64,000 nucleotides of DNA from Malus domestica. Lineage: Eukaryota; Streptophyta; Magnoliopsida; Rosales; Rosaceae. The notes beneath the pieces were generated by a model, which was not told the origin of the DNA, searched no databases, and saw nothing but the letters and a program-made list of their open reading frames with translations. The stretch lies in assembly GCF_042453785.1 (NCBI RefSeq), contig NC_091671.1, forward strand, positions 9,246,001-9,310,000. The letters are read 5' to 3'. Below are positions 11,810-22,693 of this stretch, one piece after another. The translations under genes were made by a program, and so were the position numbers. Every line of letters starts with the position of its first letter. The stretch's first letter is position 1.

Positions 11810-12894
11810 CGTCCACCCTCATCGGAAACATTTTGATCCCCTCCTGCTGTATCACATAGGTTGCACTGCAGAAAACGGTCACTCTTTTTTCCAACAAACC
11901 TACACTGACCAAAATTAGATCCTCCTTCTCCGTATTCCCTCCCTATTGATATTTTTTTGGTATCTTTTGGATCGAAAGAATTCATATCGCAGGACAGCAG
12001 AGCTCATCGACATTGTTTTTTGGCATTTGGATTTTTTGGTTACAGGGATATTCAAAAACGGTCTTATATTTTCCTTTGTTGTAGTTTTTTGTTCGAAGAG
12101 ATGCTATTGGCACTCCAAAACTAACAGTAAGCTTGTTGTGCTCGTGTTCGAGTTTATGTTAGTGTAATCGTATTTTGGAGTACATATAACAGTTGTCTCC
12201 TAAACTTACATCTGAGTCATGTCTAGTTTTATCTGTTTCCTTCTGTTAAGACGGTTTATTTAGTAGGGATATGTGAGTTTTATGTTTTAGAAGAGGGGAA
12301 ATAGAAAAACAAAAGAATGATTTTCCAACAATCTGATTAACATTAACTGTTGGTCTAATCCAATGGTTATTGTTAAGTTTTAGATTGTCAATTGTTCACA
12401 AAGCATTTGATTTATTTATTTTTGGAATATTTTGTTTTCTCAGAACATTTTATTTTATTAATGGCGTGTGATTCACGCACTCTTTTTTTGTCTCTTTTTT
12501 TTTATTTATTTATTCAATTCAACGGTTAGAAAGAAAAATGAGAGATTACTGTCTTTTTTTTTTTAATTTTTGTTTCCTAAATACCACATTACAGACAGGA
12601 ACACCCTGGCCAGTTTTGAAACTTGTTGCCCAAGGAATCTCTTGTTTTTTTTTCCTTTTTTTTTAATCTCTTCGAAATTAGATTTCAATTTGGAATCTCC
12701 CCCTCTCACATCAGTCCAGTACTATGCACCAACTTGGAAGAGTGTTGGCGTGAGCTGTTTCCTAATTTGAAGTTAACATTTTATTACCTTTTACAGTCGC
12801 AGCAAAACTATATTTCCTCTTGTAAATCTCTGTATGCACACTGCTCAGTGTTTCAGCCACATTGTAAAAAAAAATTCTAAACGAGAACCAATAT
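11810..12894. other. 3' flank of the MBD gene
   Basis: Probable 3' UTR followed by AT-rich DNA with long T tracts (near 12480-12560 and 12645-12665). I see no second gene. An open frame on the minus strand across 11662-11985 overlaps the last MBD exon and is not conserved with anything I recognise. Confidence 0.5.
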
Positions 12895-12907
12895 AGCAAT
12901 CGAACTT

Positions 12908-13811
12908 TTTTTTTCATGAAGAAGATTACGATATTTCATTCATTGATAAAAGGGCATTACAAATACATATCAAGAATTTGGCCCCAAAAGGGTCCTTGCA
13001 AACTAGATTTAAAAATATTCCAATAAAGCATCACTAATCGCAAAGTAATGAGTAAACTTCAATAACTCGTCCGAGCTTATTGGAAACCGCACAATTACAC
13101 AGATCAATAAAACTGTTAAACTTTGTGTTACAGGAGATCATGTGAGAACAAAACCTCAAACCATAAATTGAGATAGGGTGTACGATGCCCATGGATCAAT
13201 CACATCACTTAATCAAAGCCAAGATCCCAAAACATCAAATGAAGTAGATCCAACAAATCAAATAGCTCCACCCTTGCCACATAGATCCAAAAGAGGCAGC
13301 ACACCAAAACGAAAATTAAAATCATGCACTCTCCTAAAGAGAGAAATCAAACTAGCAAATTCTCCTATAGAGAGAAATCAAACCAAACTCCAGGACAATT
13401 CCTGGAAATTATTAAATAAACAAAATAAAAGGATAAACTCATGTTGCCGCTCCGCATCATTCGAACATCCGTATGTCATATCACTGCACCGGCTAAACCC
13501 AAAGTGTCGTACTTACTAAACTTGATCGCAATGCAATTCGACATCTTTCATGGCTTCCCACTTCAACCTTATATCGAAGGTGATAATTAGATCCAAAACC
13601 TTGTATTAAATGTGTGCGTGGGCCAAGAGATGACGACTATCACGATGACTACATCGCTTCACGGTGACAATTCAACTTCAAATAATGTAAATAGAAAGTG
13701 AGAGGGATGAAATGAAGAATGATTTTCAAGAAGATTGCTGTTGACCCCAAAGCCAAAGGCAGGAGTAGACAGTAGAGAATTTTTCCTTTGATTTTTCTCC
13801 AGATGGCAGAT
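12908..13811 (-). mobile_element. Retroposed insert with poly(A) tail, LINE-like or processed transcript
   Basis: The plus strand begins with a T tract (a minus-strand poly(A) tail). The segment is flanked by an imperfect 13-bp target duplication, AGCAATCGAACTT at 12895-12907 and AGCAGTCGAACTT at 13812-13824. Variable-length duplications plus a tail indicate target-primed reverse transcription. The tail-proximal sequence (reading ATCAATGAATGAAATATCG on the minus strand) resembles a LINE 3' end in composition, but I see no reverse-transcriptase frame, so it is either a 5'-truncated LINE or a retrocopy of a transcript. Confidence 0.55.
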
Positions 13812-13819
13812 AGCAGTCG

Positions 13820-13911
13820 AACTTGTTGCCTAAGGAAAATAGAAGTTAACCTCCCTCCGAATGGAAACTTGTTGCCTAAGGAAAATAGAAGTTAACCTCC
13901 CTCCGAATGGA
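13820..13911. repeat. Two perfect 46-bp tandem copies
   Basis: The unit starting AACTTGTTGCCTAAGG and ending CTCCGAATGGA occurs at 13820-13865 and again at 13866-13911 without differences, so the duplication is recent. It overlaps the target duplication of the neighbouring retroposed insert. Confidence 0.9.
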
Positions 13912-14236
13912 ATTAAAGTACGGTATTTATTCTCCTTATTAAATAACTAGGGCTAACAAAGCTCTTCAATTCTTTGCCCACTCTCTTTCTCTTATAGACT
14001 TGGAGAATGAGAAAATAAGAAAGCAATTGAGATTGTGTCTTATTTCCTAATTAACTTTAGGAGAATATAATATCTAGGTTTATTGTCAAAAATAAGTTTG
14101 CTATTTCAATTATGTATTTTCTGTTTTGAGTTCGTCTATATCTCGTTTTTATAAATACCTTTTTATTGGGAAGAATAAAGAACTACAAGTGCATGTGAAA
14201 GTTAATGTGAAAGCTCAAATACTTTGTTTAACTATC

Positions 14237-14482
14237 ATGAATTCCTATTCTTCACGTCCTCCATCTATGCCTACTCATGCTTCACCACCATCACCTTCTA
14301 ATCATGACAAAGCTTCCTATGTTGGAGCATGGGTTTTATCCTTATTATGCTTCTTCTCTATCATATGCGTTCCATGTCGAATATATTTAAAAAAATTTGA
14401 AAAATCAAATGGGAGACCAGAACAAGGAATTGGCCTTGGAGGCGTGCGATTGGGTTGTAGCAAATTTGGAAATGGAGCATGA
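14237..14482 (+). CDS. Hypothetical small membrane protein frame (81 aa), doubtful
   Basis: From MNSYSSRPPSMP the frame has a Pro/Ser-rich N-terminus and one hydrophobic stretch (YVGAWVLSLLCFFSIICVPC) followed by basic residues, which would suit a single-pass type I or tail-anchored protein. I recognise no family. The frame is open upstream to 14126. No splice partner or promoter stands out and composition does not differ from the neighbourhood, so chance is a fair explanation. Confidence 0.15.
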   Translation: MNSYSSRPPSMPTHASPPSPSNHDKASYVGAWVLSLLCFFSIICVPCRIYLKKFEKSNGRPEQGIGLGGVRLGCSKFGNGA

Positions 14483-15891
14483 GGATGAAGTTTTCCGAAT
14501 GTAGTATGAGCCTTGATTGTAGGAGGGCAAGGGAAAGGGGTTGCGTTGAGGGTTTGGAGAGAGGGAATGAGAGGTGCAATTGGCTGGATCGTGACCGAAT
14601 TTTTGGAATTCTAACCGGGAAAAAAATCGCGAAGGGATGCTTTGGCGGCGAGCAGAAGTTATTTATTCTTCTAAAAATTAAAAAGAAATTAGATATATAT
14701 ATATATATATATAATAGTTAATAGTTTATTTAGAAATAATAGCACCCGGGAAAATAGCATTTCGACTTTTTTATAACTTTTGTTATGGGTGAGGTTATAT
14801 GTAGGTGGGAAAATAAAATATCGGGATTGTTTACCGCCTTCAAATTTTGGTAGAATGGTACTAAACTCATCATATTGTCTTATCTTCTTGTCCATATTAT
14901 ATTCCCACTCACTATAAAAAGGTAAATAATAACATCACTCTTTTCCCACCCACCATAATTCCAATTATAACCTTTTAAATATCTTTAAGTTCTTTAAATT
15001 TTATTTTATGTAATATGTATATCTAAATATGTATGTATAATATATATGTAAATATTTATCTCAATAAAAAACCAACCATGGGATGAGATGGCAAGCTCCT
15101 TGGCTTGGGGCAACAATGATTGAAGAAGGAATACATTAATGTTGTTTCCCCTGTTCGTTCTTGGATAGAAAAAGCCCATCTTACTCATATAATATGAAAC
15201 CAATTTTCAGAGAAGACGAAAGGGCAAGTTCAGTAGAAACCGAACCCGATTCTCTAGGAAGCATGACTAATCTCCATTGTCGTTGACACAGTTAGTTTGG
15301 CTACTGTACAAGAGATTAGGCAGGAAAAGGGTTTCGCAGGTACGGGTGCAAAACGATTAGAATGGTCTTTTTCTTACCCATGGTCGTTGTCAATGGTTTC
15401 GATTGAATAGACTCATATAGCAGTACAACGAGTTCTACATACACAATAGATGGAATTTGAAGAGGGAGGAGCTGTCATTGACGCCACCATGCGGGTGTGG
15501 ATTGGTTGGGTTTGTATAGGGTGGATTTTTAATTTCTTTTTCTTTTTCTTTTTTGCTATTTTAACTAACGCTGATGTGGCAAAATGTTAGTGGTTATTGT
15601 TTAAGTCCTTAAATGTTATTTTATAAGAGAAGATATTTGTCATTGGAATTTACATTTTAAAGTGGGTGGATTGATAAGACGATGGGGTGAGTTTAACACC
15701 ACTCATTTGGTAAGGGTAATGCAATGTTAAAAATTTGTAATAAACGATGAGATGAAGGCTACCTTCTTGTGCAATGATGGTGGATTTTTCTTAGCAATAT
15801 GCTTATCAAGCCTATTTTAACTCATTTATAGTAACTCTATGACAAATTCCTAAGATGTACTTTTAAATTGATAAAAAATTGTAATGTCCAT
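14483..15891. other. Intergenic, AT-rich
   Basis: No gene recognised. It contains an (AT)n microsatellite at about 14693-14713 and an (AT)-rich TATGTA stretch near 15010-15055. Confidence 0.5.
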
Positions 15892-15900
15892 GTGAAATTA

Positions 15901-16120
15901 GGAGGTGGATTGTCTGCCATCTCATTTCCATACTCTTCTTATCTCATTTTGTTTGTGTGATCACGGTTAAACCATGTCAACATTTTATATTGATTTTTTT
16001 ATAAAATTAATAAAAAAAAAGTAATATGAATATAAAATGTTGACGTGGCTTAACCATGACCACATAAAACAGGAGGGAATATGAAGAGTATGAAAATGGG
16101 AGGGCAGACAATCCACCTCT
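15901..16120. mobile_element. Mutator-type foldback MITE with 9-bp target duplication
   Basis: A 220-bp element that is almost entirely inverted repeat: the left arm GGAGGTGGATTGTCTGCC matches the reverse complement of the right arm (AGAGGTGGATTGTCTGCC) and the similarity continues for about 100 bases each side of an A/T loop. It is flanked by a perfect 9-bp duplication, GTGAAATTA, at 15892-15900 and 16121-16129. A 9-bp duplication with long inverted repeats is the signature of MULE-derived MITEs. Confidence 0.9.
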
Positions 16121-16129
16121 GTGAAATTA

Positions 16130-17156
16130 AGCACTTATCATCTGTCATTTGTAGGCTACCTATAAGAGCATATACAAAATAATATTTTAGTCATTTTTTA
16201 GTATAATAAGCATGTGCGATTACGTAGATCTATTTTCAAAAGACGCAAAAACTACAACATGTTATTTATTTAGAAATATTTAACCATTGCTGTTTTTTTC
16301 TACCTTAAGACATCAACGAATCAACTAAAATGATGAGAAATCAAATCTTAATAAATTAATTAACCAACTATGATCGTTTCGGCCTGTTTTGTAAAGATTT
16401 CAACATAATAATATCTTTATTAGGCTAAAATGATATACAAAATTTTTTAACGTTACATACTAAAATCCTTTATCGTTTAACTTCCGTTTGCGTTTTTAAC
16501 GGTATTATTATTTTCGTTCGTGTAATACTTCTCAGAACGCAGTAGAATTTTTGTGAACTCCAAGTGGAAAACAGACGGAACTTACCATAACACAGGTCAC
16601 TTGGCACTGTCGCACTATCACTGTCACTGAGAATTATATTAACTGCTAAAATACCAAAATAACCCAATACACCAGAAGCAATTAACCCACCACGCCACGT
16701 CTCTCCAGTCTCCACTTCATCAACTCCCCCTTTTTGACCGATAAACTAAAAATGTAATCGAAACGTCCCTTCCAGAGATTTCAATGTGATTACAATACGA
16801 AGCTATACATTATGTGTTATTATATAAACAGTAAAATATTTGTGTAAAAGAAATTAATAACTTAAAAAATATAATTTTTTATTATATATGAAAATATGTG
16901 GTATATCAAATACAATTTTTTTCTATTTATATGAAAATACGTAGTGTACTAAATACAATTTTTTCCTATTTTTATGAAAACACGTGTGTACCATCGTTCG
17001 TACACGACAAACACGTTAAGGACGGCAAACTCGACAAACACGAAACGTCCCCTTCATCAAAGCACGCTCAACACCCTCCCCCTTCATCTAGTCATAAATT
17101 TTCAAGTTTTCACAAACGTCTGCTGCTAGCTGAGAAATCTCCAACACCTTTCAGAC
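16130..17156. other. 5' flank of the GH17 gene
   Basis: AT-rich intergenic DNA. A repeated phrase (TATATGAAAATA...GTATATCAAATACAATTTTTT) occurs twice near 16885-16965. CACGTG lies at about 16981. No TATA box is convincing at the expected distance from the ATG. A plus-strand open frame from 16898 overlaps the glucanase in another frame and is an artefact of its GC-rich exon. Confidence 0.4.
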
Positions 17157-19018
17157 ATGGAGCCACCACTCAAGCTCTCCCTCCTCCCTCTCCTCCTCTT
17201 CTCCGCCTGTCATGTCATCCTCCACACCACCGCTTACTCCATCGGCGTCAACTACGGCACCATAGCAGACAACCTCCCGCCGCCCTCCAAAGTCGCCACG
17301 TTTCTCAAGACCAAGACCACCATCGACCGCGTCAAGATCTTCGACGCCAACCCCGACATCCTCCGCGCCTTCGCCGGCACCAACATCGCTGTAACCGTCA
17401 CTGTCGGAAACGGCGACGTTCCGGCCCTTGCCAAGCTCTCCGCGGCGCAGTCATGGGTGGCCGACAACATACTGCCGTTTCACCCGCGCACGACCATCAA
17501 CCGAATCGCCGTGGGCAACGAAATCCTCGCCACGTCGGACAAGGACCTCATCGCGCACCTGCTGCCGGCTATGAAGTCACTCCACTCGGCGCTCGAGCTC
17601 GTGAACATCTCCTCCATTCAGGTTGGGACACCTAACTCTCTGGGAATTCTCGCCCCCAACACGGGCCCACCGAGTGAAGGCCGATTCCGAACGGGTTACG
17701 ACCGAGTGGTTTTCACTCCGATGCTCGATTTCCACCGCCAGACCAAATCCCCGTTTCTGATCAACCCGTACCCGTTTTTCGGATCCGTTCCCGAGACTCT
17801 AAACTACGCGCTGTTCAAGCCAAACGGCGGCGTTTTCGACAACGCCACGGGGATGAACTACACGAACATGTTCGACGCCCAGATGGACGCGGTTTATACG
17901 GCGATGAAGAAGGTCGGTTACGAGGACGTGGACGTCGTGGTGGCCGAAACGGGTTGGCCCTCCGTAGGTGACCCGACCCAGCCCGATGCGACCGTCGACA
18001 ATGCGGCATCGTATAACGGAAACCTCATCAAGCACGTGAGCTCAGGCAAAGGCACGCCGCTGATGCCGAACCGGACGTTCGAGACCTACATCTTCGCTCT
18101 GTTCAACGAGAATCTGAAGCCGTCGAAGTCGGAGCAGAATTACGGGTTGTTCAAACCCGACTTCAACCCGGTTTACGATGTGGGCATTTTGCGCAACCAA
18201 CAGGTAACTTCGTAGTTTCAGTAACTTTGGGTGGTAAGTAATCCAAAGTCATCTCTTCCTTCATGTGCTATTTGTTGTTTTTCGACACGTGTCCGAGCTC
18301 ACAGCTCATTTCCCGCGTGTATGCCTCTGAGCTCTGACACCTCCACGACAGAAGCCCACCCGTGGTTGTCGTTTCGTACAATGACTGTTTATTAAATTAA
18401 TTATGTTATTTAGGCAGCGGCTCCCAAGTCGAGCGTGGCGGCTGGTCCCAAGTCGGGCGTGGCCGCCGGACCAAAGTCTGGAGTGGCGGAGGGGCCCACG
18501 CCCGGTGGAGCACAAGCACCGTCGCCGTCGGCGGGGAAGAGGTGGTGCGTGCCGAGATCGGACGCCTCGGACGCGGCGCTGCAGAAGAACATAGATTTCG
18601 TGTGCAGCAGTGGAGTGGACTGCAAGCCCATACAGGGAGGTGGGCCCTGTTTTCAGCCCAATACGGTGAAGTCACACGCTGCTTACGTCATGAACGCATA
18701 TTACCAGGCGAATGGTCCGCAGGATTCCAACTGTGACTTCAAGCACACCGGAGTCGTCACCACCACTGATCCCAGTAAGCTTTTCTTTTAATTTTATCCC
18801 CTATAATTTTTAATTTTTTAATTATGCGAATATTGTGGGTGTTTTTGTAAGAAAAAGAAAATTGAGGGGCAAATTGGTTGGCAGGTTACGATGCGTGCAC
18901 GTACCCTTACAAGGCGGAGAAGTCCGAAAAGACGGTGGCGGGGGGTTCAATTAAAATGAAATGTGACAGAATGGCAGGGGTATTTATGATATTAGCCTCT
19001 TGTATAATGCTTATTTAA
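17157..19018 (+). CDS. Glucan endo-1,3-beta-glucosidase, GH17 with C-terminal X8 domain (513 aa, three exons)
   Basis: Exons: 17157-18203, 18414-18774 and 18885-19018 (TAA). All junctions are GT..AG; intron 1 is phase 0 and intron 2 is phase 1. Residues 1-27 form a signal peptide ([16 protein letters not shown]) cut before YSIGVNYG. The GH17 barrel runs to about 345; the proton donor is Glu122 in NRIAVGNEI and the nucleophile Glu264 in [11 protein letters not shown] linker of repeated PKS(G/S)VA(A/E)GP units precedes the X8/CBM43 domain ([21 protein letters not shown]...[22 protein letters not shown]) with its six conserved cysteines. The hydrophobic C-terminus ([13 protein letters not shown]) suggests a GPI anchor. 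The family hydrolyses callose at the wall or plasmodesmata; the closest layout I know is Arabidopsis glucan endo-1,3-beta-glucosidase 7. Exon 1 is strikingly GC-rich (third positions mostly C or G) against AT-rich flanks. Confidence 0.95.
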
Positions 19019-20472
19019 AAGAAAAAAATTAATGATCTTTTAATTGTTAATTTAGGATAGCTAATTAAGTTATTAATTATTATTGGGTAGCCATTTTTTT
19101 GGTTCCAACTTCCAACTTCCAACTTCCAACGGCTAGTTTGTTAAGCTGCTCAGATGTATGAAATTTGAAGTTAATATATTGAAAAGATCATGGATTATGA
19201 TGCTTGGGTATTTCAGTAATTTTCTGAATTTTGTTGTTGTTTGAGTAAAGTCACATGTACAAATATATTATATTATATTAAATTATTATAGAATCTAATT
19301 TCCAACGCTTTCTAAAAGAGTGCGTCTTGGATCTGTGAATGTGGAAAGATGAGAGTTTGGAAGAAATATAGGTTTTATAGCAATTTCTTTACCGCAAAGC
19401 AAGATACGTGGGAAAGGGGAGGGAAGATTTAAAGGGAGCTTTAATGAAAAGTTTCTGATACTGTTAATGTTAACGAAAAATCATATTTTCACATTAAAAA
19501 GTTAATCTTGATATTATTCACTTTATCATTTATTTTGTACTTATCGTTAAAACTCAAAATTTTTAAACTCTTATAATTAATTTTCCTAGATTTTTTAAAT
19601 TAGGACACCTAATTGTACGTAGGCTTTTTAATATAAAATTTCACACATGAGGTACTTTGTCTTTGATACCATTCAAAATGTTGGGCCTAACCAGTGGAAG
19701 ACACATAGGCGCAAGAGGTGCGGCTGCACCTTTGGTCGTCGTAAACAGATCCTAAGAGAGAGAATCCGTCCCTTTGGTTTCTCTGAACCTGGACAGAAAC
19801 TTGCAATTCCGTTTGATGCTACTTCCAAAACATCTAGGCAAACGACGTCGTTTTGAACCTAGAAAAAAAAAGGGCATCGTTTTGAATAAGTAGATGATAT
19901 TTTATATCGATTTTGTTAGCAAACCAAGCTTGGATTTCACGTTGCAAAACTTTGATTCCAAACCCTACTAACGAACGGAGCCAGCCGGATCAAAGTACAT
20001 CAAACACACCCACTTTAATCAATTCAAAAGACAGAAACATATGAATTGCAAGAACAGAACTGGACAAAGACCAGCAATTTAAATTCTAACCAGAATAGCA
20101 ACTCAAAAATTAGAGAATTAAACGTTCAAACTTCCCAAAATTCAAAGTTGAAGATTTCAAAAACCCAATGGAACACATTCAAAGGAGAAAACTACACTTC
20201 AAAAAATTGAAAATTCTCAACAAAAAAAAAATACTGGAAACTATGACCCCATTCAAAATTCTATATAAAAGTCAAATTCATACAAAACAATAAAAACATT
20301 GTCAACAAAAACAACAAGAATATCACAATATTAGCAACAAAATAATAAATTAACAGTAAAAGTAGTGATTCAGAACTTACCCAAAAAAGCAGAAAATTGA
20401 TTGGAAATAAAGATGCTAAAAATAGAAAGAAATTATTGCTGCTCATTGTGAGTCTAAAGCCATCCCCTCCCC
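19019..20472. other. Intergenic, no gene recognised
   Basis: AT-rich. It contains a short CCAACTT tandem at about 19107-19131 and ACGACGTCGTTTT near 19841. No reading frame resembles a known protein. Confidence 0.45.
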
Positions 20473-20475
20473 TTA

Positions 20476-21074
20476 GAGCAGCTCCAACGGGAGCTCTTGC
20501 TCGAGGGACAGACTTCGGAACAGGGCTTGATTGCCCGAGGGAGGAAGTCCAGCGTTGGCTGGCAAGGGAGCCCGAGCAGCCCCGAGCGCCAGGTCCGTCG
20601 ATTCTCGCCGGCCCGAGAGCATGAGGTGGATCTGACGTTAGACGCTTGTTTTAATGTTTTTTTTTATCAGGCCTCGAACTCCTCCAATATCGCGCTGATC
20701 TCGTCCACTATCCCCATCCTCTCCACCTCGAGCACCTGACGGAGCTGATAATTTTTCTATAAATATCTTATCATTATCTTCCACCTTACACCATAATTTT
20801 ATTTTTCTTCAATACTTTGGGTTATAATTTCTTATTTAATGACACGTGGCACAACGAGACCGATTAAAAATCCTATCTGAAATTACAAATAAAATTATTT
20901 TTTATTATTTTATAAAATAAAAAATACTAATATTTTATTGCCTATTGCCATGACTATTCAATTTCGGAGTAGAGATGCAAAAGATAATTACTATTCATTG
21001 AAGACAGTTACTATTCATTGGAGGAGATTTAATAAGCAGTTGCCCTGGAGAGCCTTCCAACACTAGAAGTGCTC
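20476..21074. mobile_element. Non-autonomous PIF/Harbinger MITE
   Basis: 599 bp between two TTA trinucleotides (20473-20475 and 21075-21077). The ends are imperfect inverted repeats (GAGCAGCTCCAAC left; reverse complement of the right end GAGCACTTCTAGTG). The inside contains a GACACGTGGCAC word and an ATTAAAAATCCTATCTGAAATT segment resembling the left subterminal repeats of the Harbinger element at 50625-55167, so it may be a deletion derivative of that family. Confidence 0.65.
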
Positions 21075-21077
21075 TTA

Positions 21078-22693
21078 GTGTAGATAAAATTGTTTAAAAA
21101 AAATAGAAAGAAATTTTATGAACGACATTAATATTGTTTATTATCTAAACGGATTTGATTGTCTATATTTTTCAGACCTTTTACCCTTTTTAAATTTCGC
21201 CCATTTTCTGACAATTTCTGACTTCGCTACCGCTACGCAGTTAAGTATGAGAGATAAGATTAGTCAACAGCTGAATTAGTAATGGCCTGATCACGATGAT
21301 TAGAAAATATGATGGAGATGACTATTAGTATTACATTTCATATTGTAATAACCCTAACTGCCTCGTATTCGTTATTAACTTCTTGTCGGTGTCAATGAAG
21401 GCGGTGGTGAAAGAGGAAGAGTCACAAGCCGTGATACCATGGTGGAGGTACGTATGTATTTACGATAGTATACAAGCGGTTGTAGGAGGAGGAAGAGTCA
21501 AAGTCACTGAAGTATACGATCATCACATTTGAAGATCTCTATTCAGTGAGTTCCTATATATTGAGGTACTTTGAAAATTTCTATTTTGCCCATTATTTAG
21601 GGACTATACTGTTGAAGCCTCTCTTTTTTTCGGTGAATTACTGTTGAAGCCTTTTTTGTCCCTATATTTAGGAATTATACTGTTGTAGAGACTATTTAGG
21701 GTTCCCGTTAAAGATGCTTTAAGGTAGGAGTGAATTATACTAAATCCCTGAAATTTTAAATTGCTTTTACCTTACATTGACATCATGTGATAGTGTGACA
21801 GTCACATTGAAAAACCTCTTATGTTGTTTTAATACAATACATATTAGACAATTGTATTTAGTTTAAATATTTAAGTTGTTATAGGGACTAAACCATATGT
21901 ATGCATTGTCTCCCTATTTTCTTATTGGTCATATAAACGAAATGCATTAAGAAAAAATCTGACTTGAACAGTAAACATATCAAGCTAACATGTTTACATA
22001 TCAAGTGTGTGTATAGATATATCTCTATATACAAATAATCACATATTTTCCACGTAAAAATTCTATTTTTCCTTAGACAAAATAAGACGTAATTTGTCCA
22101 CAATAATAAAAGGAAATTGTGGACAAAGAAGTAACATAATTAAACAAAATTCTCGGGCGGTAAAGGAGATGGAGAAGGAGGAAGAGTTGGAGCTGCCGAT
22201 ACCATGACGGGGTTAAGTGAGTGAAGGAGTGTGGTTGGTTTGTGTACCTTTCAAGTTAGAAGTCGTTGCTGTTTTGCGTACAAGGATAAGGATCGAAACA
22301 AAGTATATAGTACGTACTTTGGGAAATCATAAATCCTAAACGAATAAGGAAAAGAATTGAAAGAAAAAAGGGAAAGTTTATAATGTAGGATGTTGAAGCC
22401 ACTAACTTCACCGTTGGAGGTTTGAATGTGGAGTAAGTCAACATATTAACAATATCCGAATTACGTAAGGACAACATATATGTGATGGGAAATTTTTTAT
22501 GTATATTCTTTTTCCTCTTTTGCACCCCTTTATAAATTAGTGATAACATATTAATTTGCGTACTAACTAGTATGGTAAGGAACCAATTGTTCATGTAAAA
22601 CTACATCAGTAATTATGATTTCATTGGATTTGAGCAATTCGTTTGTCGTTTTCTGCGCAGAGTTTATATTGTATTGGTCACTATTTGTATCTT
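21078..22693. other. Intergenic, no gene recognised
   Basis: AT-rich. Two diverged copies of a GGAAGAGT...GATACCATG block (near 21400-21445 and 22160-22210) point to an old local duplication. No product is recognisable. Confidence 0.4.

Noticed and set aside
11662-11985. A 107-codon minus-strand frame with several cysteines, possibly a CW-type zinc finger
   Set aside because: It overlaps the last MBD exon. The Cys spacing does not fit a CW or PHD finger and there is no splice support.
16898-17635. A 245-codon plus-strand frame rich in His, Arg and Pro
   Set aside because: It overlaps the first exon of the GH17 gene in another frame. The composition comes from GC-rich codons of the real gene.
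19647-19856. Arg-rich 69-codon frame
   Set aside because: Considered as a ribosomal-protein-like exon, but no motif matches and no splice partners are visible.
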